Positions 26,990 to 35,709 of a stretch of 64,000 bases of DNA are shown here, piece by piece (position 1 is the first letter of the stretch; each line of letters begins with the position of its first letter). Position numbers and translations under genes: made by a program. Under the pieces are notes generated by a model that had not been told where the DNA came from, ran no database searches, and saw only the letters and a program-made list of their open reading frames with translations. Source of the DNA: Centipeda periodontii DSM 2778 (lineage in GTDB: Bacteria; Bacillota; Negativicutes; Selenomonadales; Selenomonadaceae); NCBI RefSeq assembly GCF_000213975.1, contig NZ_GL892076.1, forward strand, positions 1,536,283 to 1,600,282, in the 5' to 3' direction.

Positions 26990-28024
26990 TTACGGATACA
27001 TGGGCACGAGATCGAGTCCCGTGCGTTCATCCAGCCCAAAGGCAATGTTCATATTTTGAATCGCCTGACCTGCCGCACCCTTGACCAGATTATCAATGGC
27101 AGAGAATACGATGACGCGGTGTGTGCGCGGGTCGATATGCCATGCAATATCGCAGTAATTCGTGCCGCGCACCTGCTTCGTTGCGGGGTATGCACCGCGG
27201 CCAAGCAGACGGACAAAGAACTCATCCGCGTACAGCGACACGAACGCCTCGTCAATCTCGTCTGCAGATATGCCCTCATGTAGCGTCGCATAGCATGTCG
27301 TCAGAATTCCACGCGAGATTGGCGCGAGATGCGGCGTAAAATTGATCGTGATGTTTTCACCGCCAACATCGTGCAGAGCCTGTTCAATCTCCGGCGTATG
27401 GCGATGACTCACGGCACCATATGCCGTAAAACTGTCGTAGAACTCCGGGTAATGTGTGCTCTCCTTCGGGGAGCGTCCCGCACCTGATACACCGGACACC
27501 GCATCGACAAGGATCGAGTCCGTGTTGACAAGGTGTGCCTTGACGAGCGGCGCCAATGCAAGAATGCTCGCCGTCGTATAGCAGCCAGCATTGCCGATGA
27601 TGCGCGCCGAGCGCACCTGCTCACGATAGAGTTCTGAAAGCCCATAGGCACGATCTGCATGCGTGTCAATATGCTCCACATGGTACCATTCCTCATATAC
27701 GGCAGTATCTGTAAAACGGTAGTCCGCACCCAGATCAATGATGCGCACGGGCAGCTCTGCAAGTTCTTTTACAATCTTCATTGCATGCCCATGAGGAAGC
27801 GCAATGAAGAGCACATCACTGCCCTCGGCAATGCGGCGAACATTCTCCATGGATTCGAATTCATTCTCATAAATATTCTTCAAATGTGGATAAAGTTTCG
27901 ATATGCGTTCCCCCGTATGCCGCTCCGAGGTCAGATGAGCGATCTCGACATTCGGATGTCCATGCAGCAGACGAATAAGTTCTTCTCCCGCATAACCAGA
28001 TGCTCCCACAATACTTGCTTTCAT
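26990..28024 (-). CDS. argC: N-acetyl-gamma-glutamyl-phosphate reductase
   Basis: NADPH-dependent reduction to the semialdehyde. The 344-residue protein has the nucleotide loop IVGASGYAGEELIRLL and the active-site cysteine in GNAGCYTT. It is the first gene of the arginine operon, with AATGGAGGAGATGAG before the ATG. A promoter and palindrome lie immediately upstream. Confidence 0.96.
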   Translation of the reverse strand: MKASIVGASGYAGEELIRLLHGHPNVEIAHLTSERHTGERISKLYPHLKNIYENEFESMENVRRIAEGSDVLFIALPHGHAMKIVKELAELPVRIIDLGADYRFTDTAVYEEWYHVEHIDTHADRAYGLSELYREQVRSARIIGNAGCYTTASILALAPLVKAHLVNTDSILVDAVSGVSGAGRSPKESTHYPEFYDSFTAYGAVSHRHTPEIEQALHDVGGENITINFTPHLAPISRGILTTCYATLHEGISADEIDEAFVSLYADEFFVRLLGRGAYPATKQVRGTNYCDIAWHIDPRTHRVIVFSAIDNLVKGAAGQAIQNMNIAFGLDERTGLDLVPMYP

Positions 28025-28060
28025 CTCATCTCCTCCATTTCATCTCCGAAAAGATTTAAT

Positions 28061-28091
28061 AATTATACATCTAGAGTGTATAATTTTTCAA
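28061..28091 (-). promoter_or_regulatory. argC promoter overlapped by a palindromic operator (candidate ARG box)
   Basis: On the minus strand TTGAAA-18-TATAAT (28062-28091) lies about 40 bases before argC. A perfect inverted repeat covers 28061-28085: nine-base arms AATTATACA and TGTATAATT around a seven-base centre. It covers the -10 box. ArgR-type repressors bind AT-rich palindromes of about this size, so arginine repression is likely. No argR gene is in the window. Confidence 0.7.
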
Positions 28092-28101
28092 CCCTTTTTT
28101 C

Positions 28102-28157
28102 AAAAAAATTTGCCGGTTCCACAGCCATTCGGCAAATGTGCTGTGAAAACCGGCAAA
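28102..28157 (-). terminator. Terminator after thrB
   Basis: A long stem on the minus strand pairs TTTGCCGGTT with AACCGGCAAA, and an inner CACAGC/GCTGTG stem extends it. It is followed by TTTTTTT. It separates the thrB operon from the arginine operon. Confidence 0.9.
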
Positions 28158-28159
28158 CG

Positions 28160-29113
28160 TCATTGTTTCGAGGCGGCTGTATCCTTGCGGCGCAGGACGC
28201 GTGCCCCCTTCGTATCGAGGCGCAGATGAAGCGGACGTGCCTCGATATCATGTGCACGGAACGCTTCCTGCATGGCAGCTGCCACATCCTCTGTGCAGTT
28301 GCGTTGTTCGGGAACAAAGGCAATCAGGCAGGGGCCCGCACCGCTGAGCGCGGCGCCGTATGCTCCCGCTTTCTTCGCTGCCGCAAAGACATCAAACATC
28401 CCCGGGATCAGCGATGCACGATAGTTTTGATGAAGGGCATCTGCAAATGCATTATGGAGATGCTTTTCCGAACCGCGTGCAAGTGCAGCCACCATCATCG
28501 CCGCATGACTGATATTGAACACGGCATCCTTCATCGGTACCTCGACCGGCAACACCTGTCGCGCAGATTTCGTCGAGAGATAGAAGTCCGGAACCATGAC
28601 GACAAAGCGCAGAAAGATACGCGGCAAAAACGAAAAGCACTCCACACGACCATTCGTCACCGTATTCACTGTAAAGCCACCGTAGATCGCGGGCGCCACA
28701 TTATCGGGATGCCCCTCGATATCCGTTGCAAGCTGCAGGAGATCATCGCGACTGAACAGACTGTCAATCAAGGCATTTGCCGCCGTGAGTCCTGCGACAA
28801 TAGCCGTAGCACTGCTGCCAAGCCCCCGCGAAAGGGGAATTCGATTGCTCATACGAATGCGGGCGCCCTGAAACTCCTCCGCGCAACCTGCACGCTGCAG
28901 AAGATACTGAATGGACTTCCATACGATATTGCGCTCATCGCCCGGAATATAGGCAGCCCCCTCACCACGCGCAGAGATATGAAGCCCCGGCTCATGCGTG
29001 AGGGTCAGCGTCATTTCATTGTAGAGCGTACAGGCAATCCCCAGCGCATCAAAGCCGGGACCGAGATTTGCACTCGTCGCAGGAACCCGAACTCGTACGG
29101 ATCGTTCGCTCAT
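28160..29113 (-). CDS. thrB: Homoserine kinase
   Basis: A GHMP kinase that phosphorylates homoserine for threonine synthesis. The 317-residue protein has VRVPATSANLGPGFDALG and the ATP loop PLSRGLGSSATAIVAGL. Its ATG overlaps the hom stop as ATGA. It is followed at once by a strong terminator. No threonine synthase gene is adjacent. Confidence 0.96.
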   Translation of the reverse strand: MSERSVRVRVPATSANLGPGFDALGIACTLYNEMTLTLTHEPGLHISARGEGAAYIPGDERNIVWKSIQYLLQRAGCAEEFQGARIRMSNRIPLSRGLGSSATAIVAGLTAANALIDSLFSRDDLLQLATDIEGHPDNVAPAIYGGFTVNTVTNGRVECFSFLPRIFLRFVVMVPDFYLSTKSARQVLPVEVPMKDAVFNISHAAMMVAALARGSEKHLHNAFADALHQNYRASLIPGMFDVFAAAKKAGAYGAALSGAGPCLIAFVPEQRNCTEDVAAAMQEAFRAHDIEARPLHLRLDTKGARVLRRKDTAASKQ

Positions 29114-30411
29114 AACAAGTCCTCCTGCCCGTCCGCGACCCGGATCAGACTGCGCACCTCACGCACGACAGGAAGTGCCTGTAGCGCTTCCACGGCAGCG
29201 GATGCGGCAGCATGGGTAACAACATGGGTCACGGCGACAATCTCCGCATTGCCTTCCTCCGTCCAGCGCGCCTGAATTACGGACTTGAGACTGACCCCCG
29301 CATGGCCGAACGTCGTTGCAATCTCGCCGAGAACACCCGGCTCATCCGCAACAACAAGGCGCAAATAATAGGAGGACTTCGTCTTTTCCACGGGGCAGAG
29401 CTTCTTTTTCTCCCCGATCTTATACTTCATCCGTCCAGTTGTACCGGCTACAATATCTCGCGTAATCTCGATGATGTCCGCAACAACCGCCGACGCCGTC
29501 GGAAGTGAACCTGCGCCGCGCCCGTAGAACATAGCATCACCGAGAACATTGCCGCGTACAAAAATCGCGTTGAATACGCCATTGACTGAGGCGAGCGGAT
29601 GTGTCTTGGGGAGGAACACAGGATGTACGCGAACATCAATCCCCTCATCCGTATTGCGCCCGACCGCAAGCAATTTGATGACATAGCCGAGGTTGAGACC
29701 GTATTCGATATCATCCTCGGTAATGTGCGAAATTCCCTCAACGGAAACATCCTCGAAACCGATGACGGTATCGAAAGCAAGAGAGGCAAGAATAGCTGCT
29801 TTGCGTGCCGCATCCAGACCGTCCACATCAGCCGAAGGGTTTGCCTCCGCATACCCCTTTTCCTGCGCACGACGCAGAACGGCATCATAGCTGACATGCT
29901 TCTCTGTCATCTTTGTCAGCATATAGTTCGTCGTCCCATTGACAACGCCCATGATCTCTGTAATGCTGTTCGCCGTCAGGCACTCCTTCAGCGGCTTGAT
30001 GATGGGGATGCCGCCGCCGACACTCGCCTCATAGAGGAAGTCCACATTGTTTGCATCCGCAACGGTATAGAGCTCGGAGAGATGCTCGGCAATAACATCC
30101 TTATTTGCCGTAACAACGTGCTTCCCCGCTGTCATCGCGCGCAACATATAGTCCTTTGCCGGAGCGATCCCCCCCATAACCTCTACAACGACGGAGATCT
30201 CATCATCGTTCAGAATCTCATCGAAACTATCCGTTAGAGGAATCCCCTCGATTTCGGGGCGATGCTTTTTCGCGTCCCGTACCAGGATTTTTTTAATCTC
30301 AATGTATGCGCCGCAGCGTCCTGTAATCGTTGCCGCATTCATAGACAATGTGTGCACAACACCGGAGCCAACCGTACCGGCTCCGAGAAGTGCTATCTTA
30401 ATCGTATTCAC
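29110..30411 (-). CDS. hom: Homoserine dehydrogenase
   Basis: Reduces aspartate semialdehyde to homoserine. The 433-residue protein has the NAD(P)-binding GAGTVGSGVV and the family signature in the middle (RAQEKGYAEANPSADVDG). A C-terminal ACT domain (YYLRLVVADEPGVLGEIATTF) probably mediates threonine feedback. The start is GTG at 30411. It lies between the PheB-like ACT gene and thrB. Confidence 0.96.
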   Translation of the reverse strand: MNTIKIALLGAGTVGSGVVHTLSMNAATITGRCGAYIEIKKILVRDAKKHRPEIEGIPLTDSFDEILNDDEISVVVEVMGGIAPAKDYMLRAMTAGKHVVTANKDVIAEHLSELYTVADANNVDFLYEASVGGGIPIIKPLKECLTANSITEIMGVVNGTTNYMLTKMTEKHVSYDAVLRRAQEKGYAEANPSADVDGLDAARKAAILASLAFDTVIGFEDVSVEGISHITEDDIEYGLNLGYVIKLLAVGRNTDEGIDVRVHPVFLPKTHPLASVNGVFNAIFVRGNVLGDAMFYGRGAGSLPTASAVVADIIEITRDIVAGTTGRMKYKIGEKKKLCPVEKTKSSYYLRLVVADEPGVLGEIATTFGHAGVSLKSVIQARWTEEGNAEIVAVTHVVTHAAASAAVEALQALPVVREVRSLIRVADGQEDLL

Positions 30412-30429
30412 AGAATCTCATTCCCCCTA

Positions 30430-30876
30430 TTAGGTCTGCCCGATTACTTCGAGCTTTTGTACCCCATCGACCACATCTACTTTTTCCAACAGTGTCTGCA
30501 GTCCGTCGCACAGCTTTATCGTTTCAAGGGAGATCGTGACCGTAGCCGCCCCCCGTGCAGGAAGCCCCTGATTGATGGTCATGACATTCCCGCCCTCTTC
30601 GGCAATGACGCGAAGAACCGCCTGCAGCGTGCCGGAACGATGGCTGAGCAGCATGGAGAGCGTGACAATCTTATCGCGTGTCGCATCAAAGAACGAATAC
30701 ACATAATCCTTGTACTTGTAGTACGCACTGCGGCTGAGATTTACCTTGGAAACCGCCTCGTTGACGGTGCGCACTTCGCCCCGGTTAATCATTTCCTTTG
30801 CGAGAATGGTCTTCTTGATCGCTTTCGGCAAAATCTCCTCGCGCACGAGATAGACACCCGTCATATCAATTTTCAT
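30430..30876 (-). CDS. pheB: ACT domain protein, UPF0735/PheB type
   Basis: A 148-residue protein with an N-terminal helical region (RTVNEAVSKVNLSRSAYYKYKDYV, helix-turn-helix-like) and a C-terminal ACT domain (VTLSMLLSHRSGTLQAVLRVIAEEGGNVMTINQ). This matches the PheB/UPF0735 family, which often sits beside hom and thrB in Firmicutes. The role is unproven; amino-acid-responsive regulation is the usual guess. It heads the operon. Confidence 0.88.
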   Translation of the reverse strand: MKIDMTGVYLVREEILPKAIKKTILAKEMINRGEVRTVNEAVSKVNLSRSAYYKYKDYVYSFFDATRDKIVTLSMLLSHRSGTLQAVLRVIAEEGGNVMTINQGLPARGAATVTISLETIKLCDGLQTLLEKVDVVDGVQKLEVIGQT

Positions 30877-30923
30877 AAATCATTCCCCCGATGGATAGAA
30901 AGCCCCTTATAACAGACAGTCAA

Positions 30924-30952
30924 AGTATATCATATAGAAAGCCAATCGCCAA
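30924..30952 (-). promoter_or_regulatory. Promoter of pheB-hom-thrB
   Basis: TTGGCG-17-TATACT on the minus strand, about 50 bases upstream of the pheB ATG. Confidence 0.6.
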
Positions 30953-30965
30953 ATAGAAGCATGAA

Positions 30966-31547
30966 TTAAATTTTATTCTCCGTCCCGTTCATCAGCCGCT
31001 TGATATTCTCACGATGGCGTACAATCACGAGAATCGCTGCAATCACGGAAAACACAATGTACTCCATCGGATAGGAGAAAAGAGCGGCAAGAATGGGTGT
31101 CAGAAAACCTGCAACGACCGATCCGAGTGAAACGTAACGCGTCATATAGACAATCGTAAACCAAAGCACAAAGACAATAAATGTCACATTCCCCATCAGC
31201 ATAGTCAAAACGCCAAGTGATGTTGCAACCCCTTTCCCACCGCGAAAACGGAGAAAAAGCGAGAAACTGTGCCCGATGATCGCAAATAGTCCGCCAATGA
31301 CAGCGGCAAACGGCGTACCAACGAGCATACCCCCCAGCAAAACACCTGCCTGTCCCTTGAAGCTGTCCGCGATAAAGATAATGATGCCCGGCACCTTCCC
31401 GAGTGTGCGCCACGCATTCGTTGCACCAATGTTGTGACTCCCGTGCTCACGCAAATCCGTATGCCAGAAGAGTTTTCCGAGGATCAGCCCGCTCGGAATC
31501 GATCCGATCAGATAGGCGAGGACCCCCGTGAGAATATATTCCATCAT
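30966..31547 (-). CDS. plsY: Acyl-phosphate:glycerol-3-phosphate acyltransferase PlsY
   Basis: An integral membrane enzyme that acylates glycerol-3-phosphate in phospholipid synthesis. About 193 residues with several transmembrane helices and the conserved GSIPSGLILGKLFW, HNIGATNAWRTLG and FRGGKGVATSLGVL loops. Start set to ATG 31547 (seven bases after AGGAGG), which gives an ATGA overlap with der. Upstream GTG and downstream ATG alternatives differ by one codon each. Confidence 0.95.
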   Translation of the reverse strand: MMEYILTGVLAYLIGSIPSGLILGKLFWHTDLREHGSHNIGATNAWRTLGKVPGIIIFIADSFKGQAGVLLGGMLVGTPFAAVIGGLFAIIGHSFSLFLRFRGGKGVATSLGVLTMLMGNVTFIVFVLWFTIVYMTRYVSLGSVVAGFLTPILAALFSYPMEYIVFSVIAAILVIVRHRENIKRLMNGTENKI

Positions 31548-32872
31548 CACTCTTCCTCCTTACGCGCACGCACAACGAGGCGAAGCGGCGTTCCCTCAAA
31601 GCCAAAACTCTCGCGCAGGCGATTTTCAATGAAGCGCAGATAGGAAAAGTGCATGAGTTCCGGATCGTTCACGAATATGATGAATGTCGGCGGTGCGATC
31701 CCCACCTGCGTAACGAATAGGATTTTGAGCTGCTTCCCCTTCTTCGTCGGCGGTGGATTGACCGAAACAGCATCGCGAATCAGCTCGTTGAGTACGCTGG
31801 TCTTGATACGCATGGACTGCTGCTCCGCCACGTATTTGACAAGCTCCGTTACACGCTCAACACGCTGTCCTGTGAGCGCCGATGTATAGAGCACCGGGGC
31901 ATATTGGAGAAAGCCCAGTTTCTCGCGCAGATCGTCTGTAAACCGAAGTGTCGACTTGTCGTTCTTATCGGGGAAAATATCCCATTTGTTGACAACAATG
32001 ATAACACCCTTACCGGACTCATGCACATAGCCCGCGATTTTCGTATCCTGCTCCAGAATCCCCTCAGCGGCATTGATGACCATGACGACGACAGCCGCAC
32101 GATCAATTGCACGCAGTGAGCGCATGACACTGTAGCGCTCCACGGGCAGCGTAATCTTCCCCTTGCGGCGCATTCCTGCCGTATCGATAAGAAGATAATT
32201 CGCCCCGTCCCGCACGAAATGTGTATCAATCGCATCCCTTGTCGTTCCGGGCATATCACTGACAATGACACGTTCCTCTCCAAGGAGGCGATTCACAAGG
32301 GAGGACTTTCCGACATTCGGACGTCCTACCACGGCGATTGCAATCTCATCGGACTCTGCCCCCTCTCCCGTATCCTCGGGAAAGGATGCCACAATCGCAT
32401 CCAGCAGATCACCGAGGTTCATCGCATTCGATGCGGAAATGGGAATCGGATCACCAAGCCCGAGCGAATAGAAATCGTAGATCAGTGCCTCACGGTCAAA
32501 GCTGTCAATTTTATTGACGGCAAGGATGACAGGTTTTTGCGTCCGCCGCAGGAGTCTACCAACCTCTTCATCGGAGGATGTCAGCCCCGCACGTCCGTCG
32601 ACGAGGAAGAGAATGACATCCGCCTCCTCCATCGCAAGTTCTGCCTGACTGCGCATGGAGCGAAGGATATGATCGCTCTCGTCAAATTCAATCCCCCCTG
32701 TATCGATGATCGTAAACTCATGGTTCAGCCATTCCGCATCCATATAGATGCGATCACGCGTCACTCCGGGCATATCATCGACAATCGAAACACGTTTCTT
32801 GCCAATCTGATTGAACAGCGTCGATTTACCGACATTCGGACGTCCGACGACTGCCACAATAGGCTTGCTCAT
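31547..32872 (-). CDS. der: Ribosome biogenesis GTPase Der (EngA)
   Basis: A double GTPase for 50S subunit assembly, about 441 residues. There are two complete G domains: GRPNVGKSTLFNQIG with NKID, and GRPNVGKSSLVNRLLGEERVIVSD with NKWD. A KH-like C-terminal domain ends in basic residues. ATG 32872 gives MSKPIVAVVGRPNVGK and has GGAGTGAAGACG upstream. It is paired with plsY, as in many Firmicutes. Confidence 0.97.
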   Translation of the reverse strand: MSKPIVAVVGRPNVGKSTLFNQIGKKRVSIVDDMPGVTRDRIYMDAEWLNHEFTIIDTGGIEFDESDHILRSMRSQAELAMEEADVILFLVDGRAGLTSSDEEVGRLLRRTQKPVILAVNKIDSFDREALIYDFYSLGLGDPIPISASNAMNLGDLLDAIVASFPEDTGEGAESDEIAIAVVGRPNVGKSSLVNRLLGEERVIVSDMPGTTRDAIDTHFVRDGANYLLIDTAGMRRKGKITLPVERYSVMRSLRAIDRAAVVVMVINAAEGILEQDTKIAGYVHESGKGVIIVVNKWDIFPDKNDKSTLRFTDDLREKLGFLQYAPVLYTSALTGQRVERVTELVKYVAEQQSMRIKTSVLNELIRDAVSVNPPPTKKGKQLKILFVTQVGIAPPTFIIFVNDPELMHFSYLRFIENRLRESFGFEGTPLRLVVRARKEEE

Positions 32873-32899
32873 CGTCTTCACTCCTTCCATTTTACTGGT

Positions 32900-34294
32900 T
32901 TAATAACTTGCAGCGGACTTCGTATAGCCCGCATTGCTCTGCCACGTATATCCGCCGCTGGGGCGTTCACGGTGATAGCCCTTCCATGCAGCAAGCGCTT
33001 CTCGATAATCACGCCCCGTTGCCACTGGTTCGATGCGAAGCGCCGGGAACATTCCCCGCATATCATCAAGAGAAAGATCATCCAAAAATACATCTTCACC
33101 CTCACGCAAAGAGGCAGCGGGGATCAGAACGCCATCTACGGGAGCAGAAAGTGCACGCAGCGCTTCTGCAATATCGTGCCCTGTGAGAAGTCCCGAGACG
33201 TTCACCGTTGCGCCAAAATGCTCATTGACAACGGGAAGGACATGAATTCGCTCTCCGCGGGGATCAAGCTCACGTGCCAGTCGCTCCATCACGGGTGCAA
33301 CTGCAGTCCCACTGACCACCGCAAGCGTTGCCTTCTCCGTTTCCTCCTCCACATATGCGGCGGCATTCGTCCACTCCTCGATAAAATTGCGCGTCAGCCC
33401 GATGCCGTTGTCGAGCTGGGGAAACCCATCGTACATCTCGGCTGGCGGCACCTCACGCCCAGCGAGAAAGTAGAACTCATCGCCCAAATAGATGAAGGTG
33501 CGGCCTTCCTCTGCACGTATTCGCTTCTGCCATACCTCCACCTGATCGATCACACGCGCAGCGCCAGCCCGGTCAAACTGCATGAGCGGAAACGGATCCG
33601 AACGATGCTTTGTCAGCCCCACGGGGACGATCGCAAGAGAGAGCGCATGGGGACGGCGCACAGTAATATCACGGATGGTACGCTCGAGTTCTTCCCCATC
33701 GTTCAGCCCATAGCAGAGCACGACCTGCGTATGGTAGTCCGCACCTGCTGCCTCGAGCTTTGCAAGCTGCCCAAGAATATCCGCAGCCCCCTTATACCGC
33801 AGCATCTCGGCGCGCAGTGCCGGATTTGTACACTGCACGGATACATAGAGCGGAGATAGATGAAAACGTTCAATGCGCGAGAAATCTGCCGCTCCCATAT
33901 TCGTCAGTGTCACAAAATTACCATAGAGAAAGGAAAGACGATAGTCATCATCCTTGATGGAGAGGCTATGGCGCATATCCGGCGCAATCATATCGACAAA
34001 ACAAAAATAACAGTGGTTCGCACAGGGGCGGATTCCGTCAAAGACGGCATGCTCGAACTCCACGCCGAAGTCCTCATCGTAGTCCTTGTCGAATTCGATG
34101 AGTTCCTGCTCCCCATCTGGATGCTCCACAAGCAGCGCAATCTCCTCATCCGCCATCGCAAAGCTGAAATCGATGATATCGCGCAGGGGCATATCGTTGA
34201 CCGCGATAATCTTATCTCCCGGTACGAGTTCCAATTCCTCCGCAATGCTTCCCTCTAAGACACGCAGAATGACACCCGGATACGTTCTTGCCAT
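32900..34294 (-). CDS. DUF512 protein with PDZ and radical-SAM-like domains
   Basis: A 464-residue protein. Residues 1-65 form a PDZ-like domain (GSIAEELELVPGDKIIAVND). A CX3CX2C motif follows at Cys91/95/98 (CANHCYFCF), typical of radical-SAM iron-sulfur binding. A DUF512 region covers roughly 285-440. This is a conserved Firmicute family often found next to der/plsY; its reaction is unknown. The ATG follows AAAGGAGGGGAAT. It shows no sign of being broken. Confidence 0.88.
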   Translation of the reverse strand: MARTYPGVILRVLEGSIAEELELVPGDKIIAVNDMPLRDIIDFSFAMADEEIALLVEHPDGEQELIEFDKDYDEDFGVEFEHAVFDGIRPCANHCYFCFVDMIAPDMRHSLSIKDDDYRLSFLYGNFVTLTNMGAADFSRIERFHLSPLYVSVQCTNPALRAEMLRYKGAADILGQLAKLEAAGADYHTQVVLCYGLNDGEELERTIRDITVRRPHALSLAIVPVGLTKHRSDPFPLMQFDRAGAARVIDQVEVWQKRIRAEEGRTFIYLGDEFYFLAGREVPPAEMYDGFPQLDNGIGLTRNFIEEWTNAAAYVEEETEKATLAVVSGTAVAPVMERLARELDPRGERIHVLPVVNEHFGATVNVSGLLTGHDIAEALRALSAPVDGVLIPAASLREGEDVFLDDLSLDDMRGMFPALRIEPVATGRDYREALAAWKGYHRERPSGGYTWQSNAGYTKSAASY

Positions 34295-34312
34295 ATTCCC
34301 CTCCTTTCCATG

Positions 34313-34337
34313 AAAAAGGAGTGATATACATCACTCC
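34313..34337 (-). terminator. Terminator upstream of the DUF512 gene (end of rpsA transcript)
   Basis: A perfect eight-base stem GGAGTGAT/ATCACTCC with a four-base loop, followed by TTTTTC on the minus strand. It lies beyond the MITE-like element that follows rpsA. It is probably the original rpsA terminator, pushed away by the insertion. Confidence 0.88.
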
Positions 34338-34375
34338 TCTGTCGTTCCTATAAAATTATTGACAAGCAGTCCTTA

Positions 34376-34539
34376 GGGAATCGCTGATAAAATGAAGTCC
34401 GTCAGATTGGCGTAGATTTTTTCGTCCAAACAAGGAGGCAAACCGGACGCATAGCCAAAGCTATGTGGAGGATTTGCCGACGAAGTACGGGCAAAAAAGA
34501 TGCGCTAAGATGGCGTGGCTGAATTTATCAGTGCTTCCC
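34376..34539 (-). mobile_element. MITE-like palindromic element, copy 3
   Basis: 164 bases, inverted relative to copies 1 and 2, with ends GGGAATCGCTGATAAAAT and ATTTATCAGTGCTTCCC. The flanking TTA repeats are 34373-34375 and 34540-34542. The right one is itself the stop codon of rpsA (TAA on the minus strand). The insertion therefore duplicated the stop codon and left rpsA intact. Confidence 0.87.
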
Positions 34540-35709
34540 TTACTTCAGCCAGTCAAGATGTGCCTCGACCTGACCTTCCGTATTTTCGCTGGCTTCCGCC
34601 TTTTCTGACTGATGCTCGTCCACATACTTCTTGATATCAGCAGCTTCTGCATCGCGCTTTGCCTTGGTGATCGAAAGCGAAATGCGCTTGCGCTTCGTAT
34701 CAATACGGAGCACCTTGACCGTGACAATATCGCCCGTGTGAACAGCCTCATCCGCACGTTCAATGCGCTTCTCGGCAAGTTCGCCCATCGGAATGAGACC
34801 GTCAAAGCCAGGCTCGATCTCCATAAATGCACCGAAGTCCGTCAGCTTGATGATCTTTCCTTCGATGAAGTCGCCCTCGGCATACTGTTCTGCCTTCTCC
34901 ACCCAAGGATCCGGAAGCGTATCCTTTACAGAGAGAGAGATGCGCTTTGCATCACGATCAACGCTCTTGACAAAGACATCGAGCTGTTGACCAACCTCAA
35001 GCACCTCAGATGGATGCTTGACGCGGTGCCATGCAAGATCAGAGATGTGAGCAAGCCCATCCACGCCGCCGATATCGATGAACGCACCGTAGTCGACAAG
35101 GCGCTTGACTGTACCACGCACAATCTGCTCCGGCTCAATTGCCGAGAACACAGCCTCTTCCTTCTCCGCGCGGTCGCGCTCGAGAAGTCTGCGGCGCGAT
35201 AGGACAAGACGACGTTTCTGAACATCGATCTCGATGATCTCTGCCTCAACCGTCTGGTCGACATAGACTGCGAGATCCTTGACAAAGTGGAGTTCCATCT
35301 GGGATGCGGGAATGAAGCCGCGCAGACCCATGACGTACGCGACAAGACCGCCCTTGACCTCTTTTGCGATCTTCGCCTCGACGGTCTCGCCCTTCTCTTT
35401 AATCTCCTCGATGTCCTTCCAAGCTGCCATCTTATCTGCCTCGACCTTGGACAGGCTACCGCCATTGTCACCGCCGAGGGACTTGATGTAGACATCGATC
35501 TTATCGCCGACCTTCACGACATCGCGTGCATCGTCCGGCGCAGGAACGGCAAGATCCCTCTTAGAGACAGGAATCTCCTGCTTGTAGCCAATATCCACAT
35601 ACGCCTCGTCACGGGATACCTGTACGACAACCCCTTTGACAACGGTACGCTCCTGAATATCGGGCATATCTTCCTGTTCCAAAAGTTCTTTCATGCTCTG
35701 CTCTGACAC
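34540..35709 (-). CDS. rpsA: Ribosomal protein S1 homologue, four S1 domains
   Basis: An RNA-binding protein of 389 residues with four S1 (OB-fold) repeats. They can be followed through VVKGVVVQVSRDEAYVDIGYK, VEAKIAKEVKGGLVAYVMG, IVRGTVKRLVDYGAFIDIGG and FIEGKIIKLTDFGAFMEI. Length and repeat number match the short Firmicute form rather than the six-repeat proteobacterial S1. The start is GTG at 35709 after AAGGAGG. It overlaps ispH by 19 bases; in some Clostridia the two are fused. The C-terminus is acidic and variable. Confidence 0.93.
   Translation of the reverse strand: MSEQSMKELLEQEDMPDIQERTVVKGVVVQVSRDEAYVDIGYKQEIPVSKRDLAVPAPDDARDVVKVGDKIDVYIKSLGGDNGGSLSKVEADKMAAWKDIEEIKEKGETVEAKIAKEVKGGLVAYVMGLRGFIPASQMELHFVKDLAVYVDQTVEAEIIEIDVQKRRLVLSRRRLLERDRAEKEEAVFSAIEPEQIVRGTVKRLVDYGAFIDIGGVDGLAHISDLAWHRVKHPSEVLEVGQQLDVFVKSVDRDAKRISLSVKDTLPDPWVEKAEQYAEGDFIEGKIIKLTDFGAFMEIEPGFDGLIPMGELAEKRIERADEAVHTGDIVTVKVLRIDTKRKRISLSITKAKRDAEAADIKKYVDEHQSEKAEASENTEGQVEAHLDWLK

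Noticed and set aside
27659..29275. 538-codon plus-strand frame
   Set aside because: It is antisense to argC, the intergenic terminator and thrB, is rich in Arg/His/Cys, and matches no family; it is a shadow of GC-rich genes.
32219..33859. 546-codon plus-strand frame
   Set aside because: Antisense to der and the DUF512 gene, with shadow composition and no start signal.
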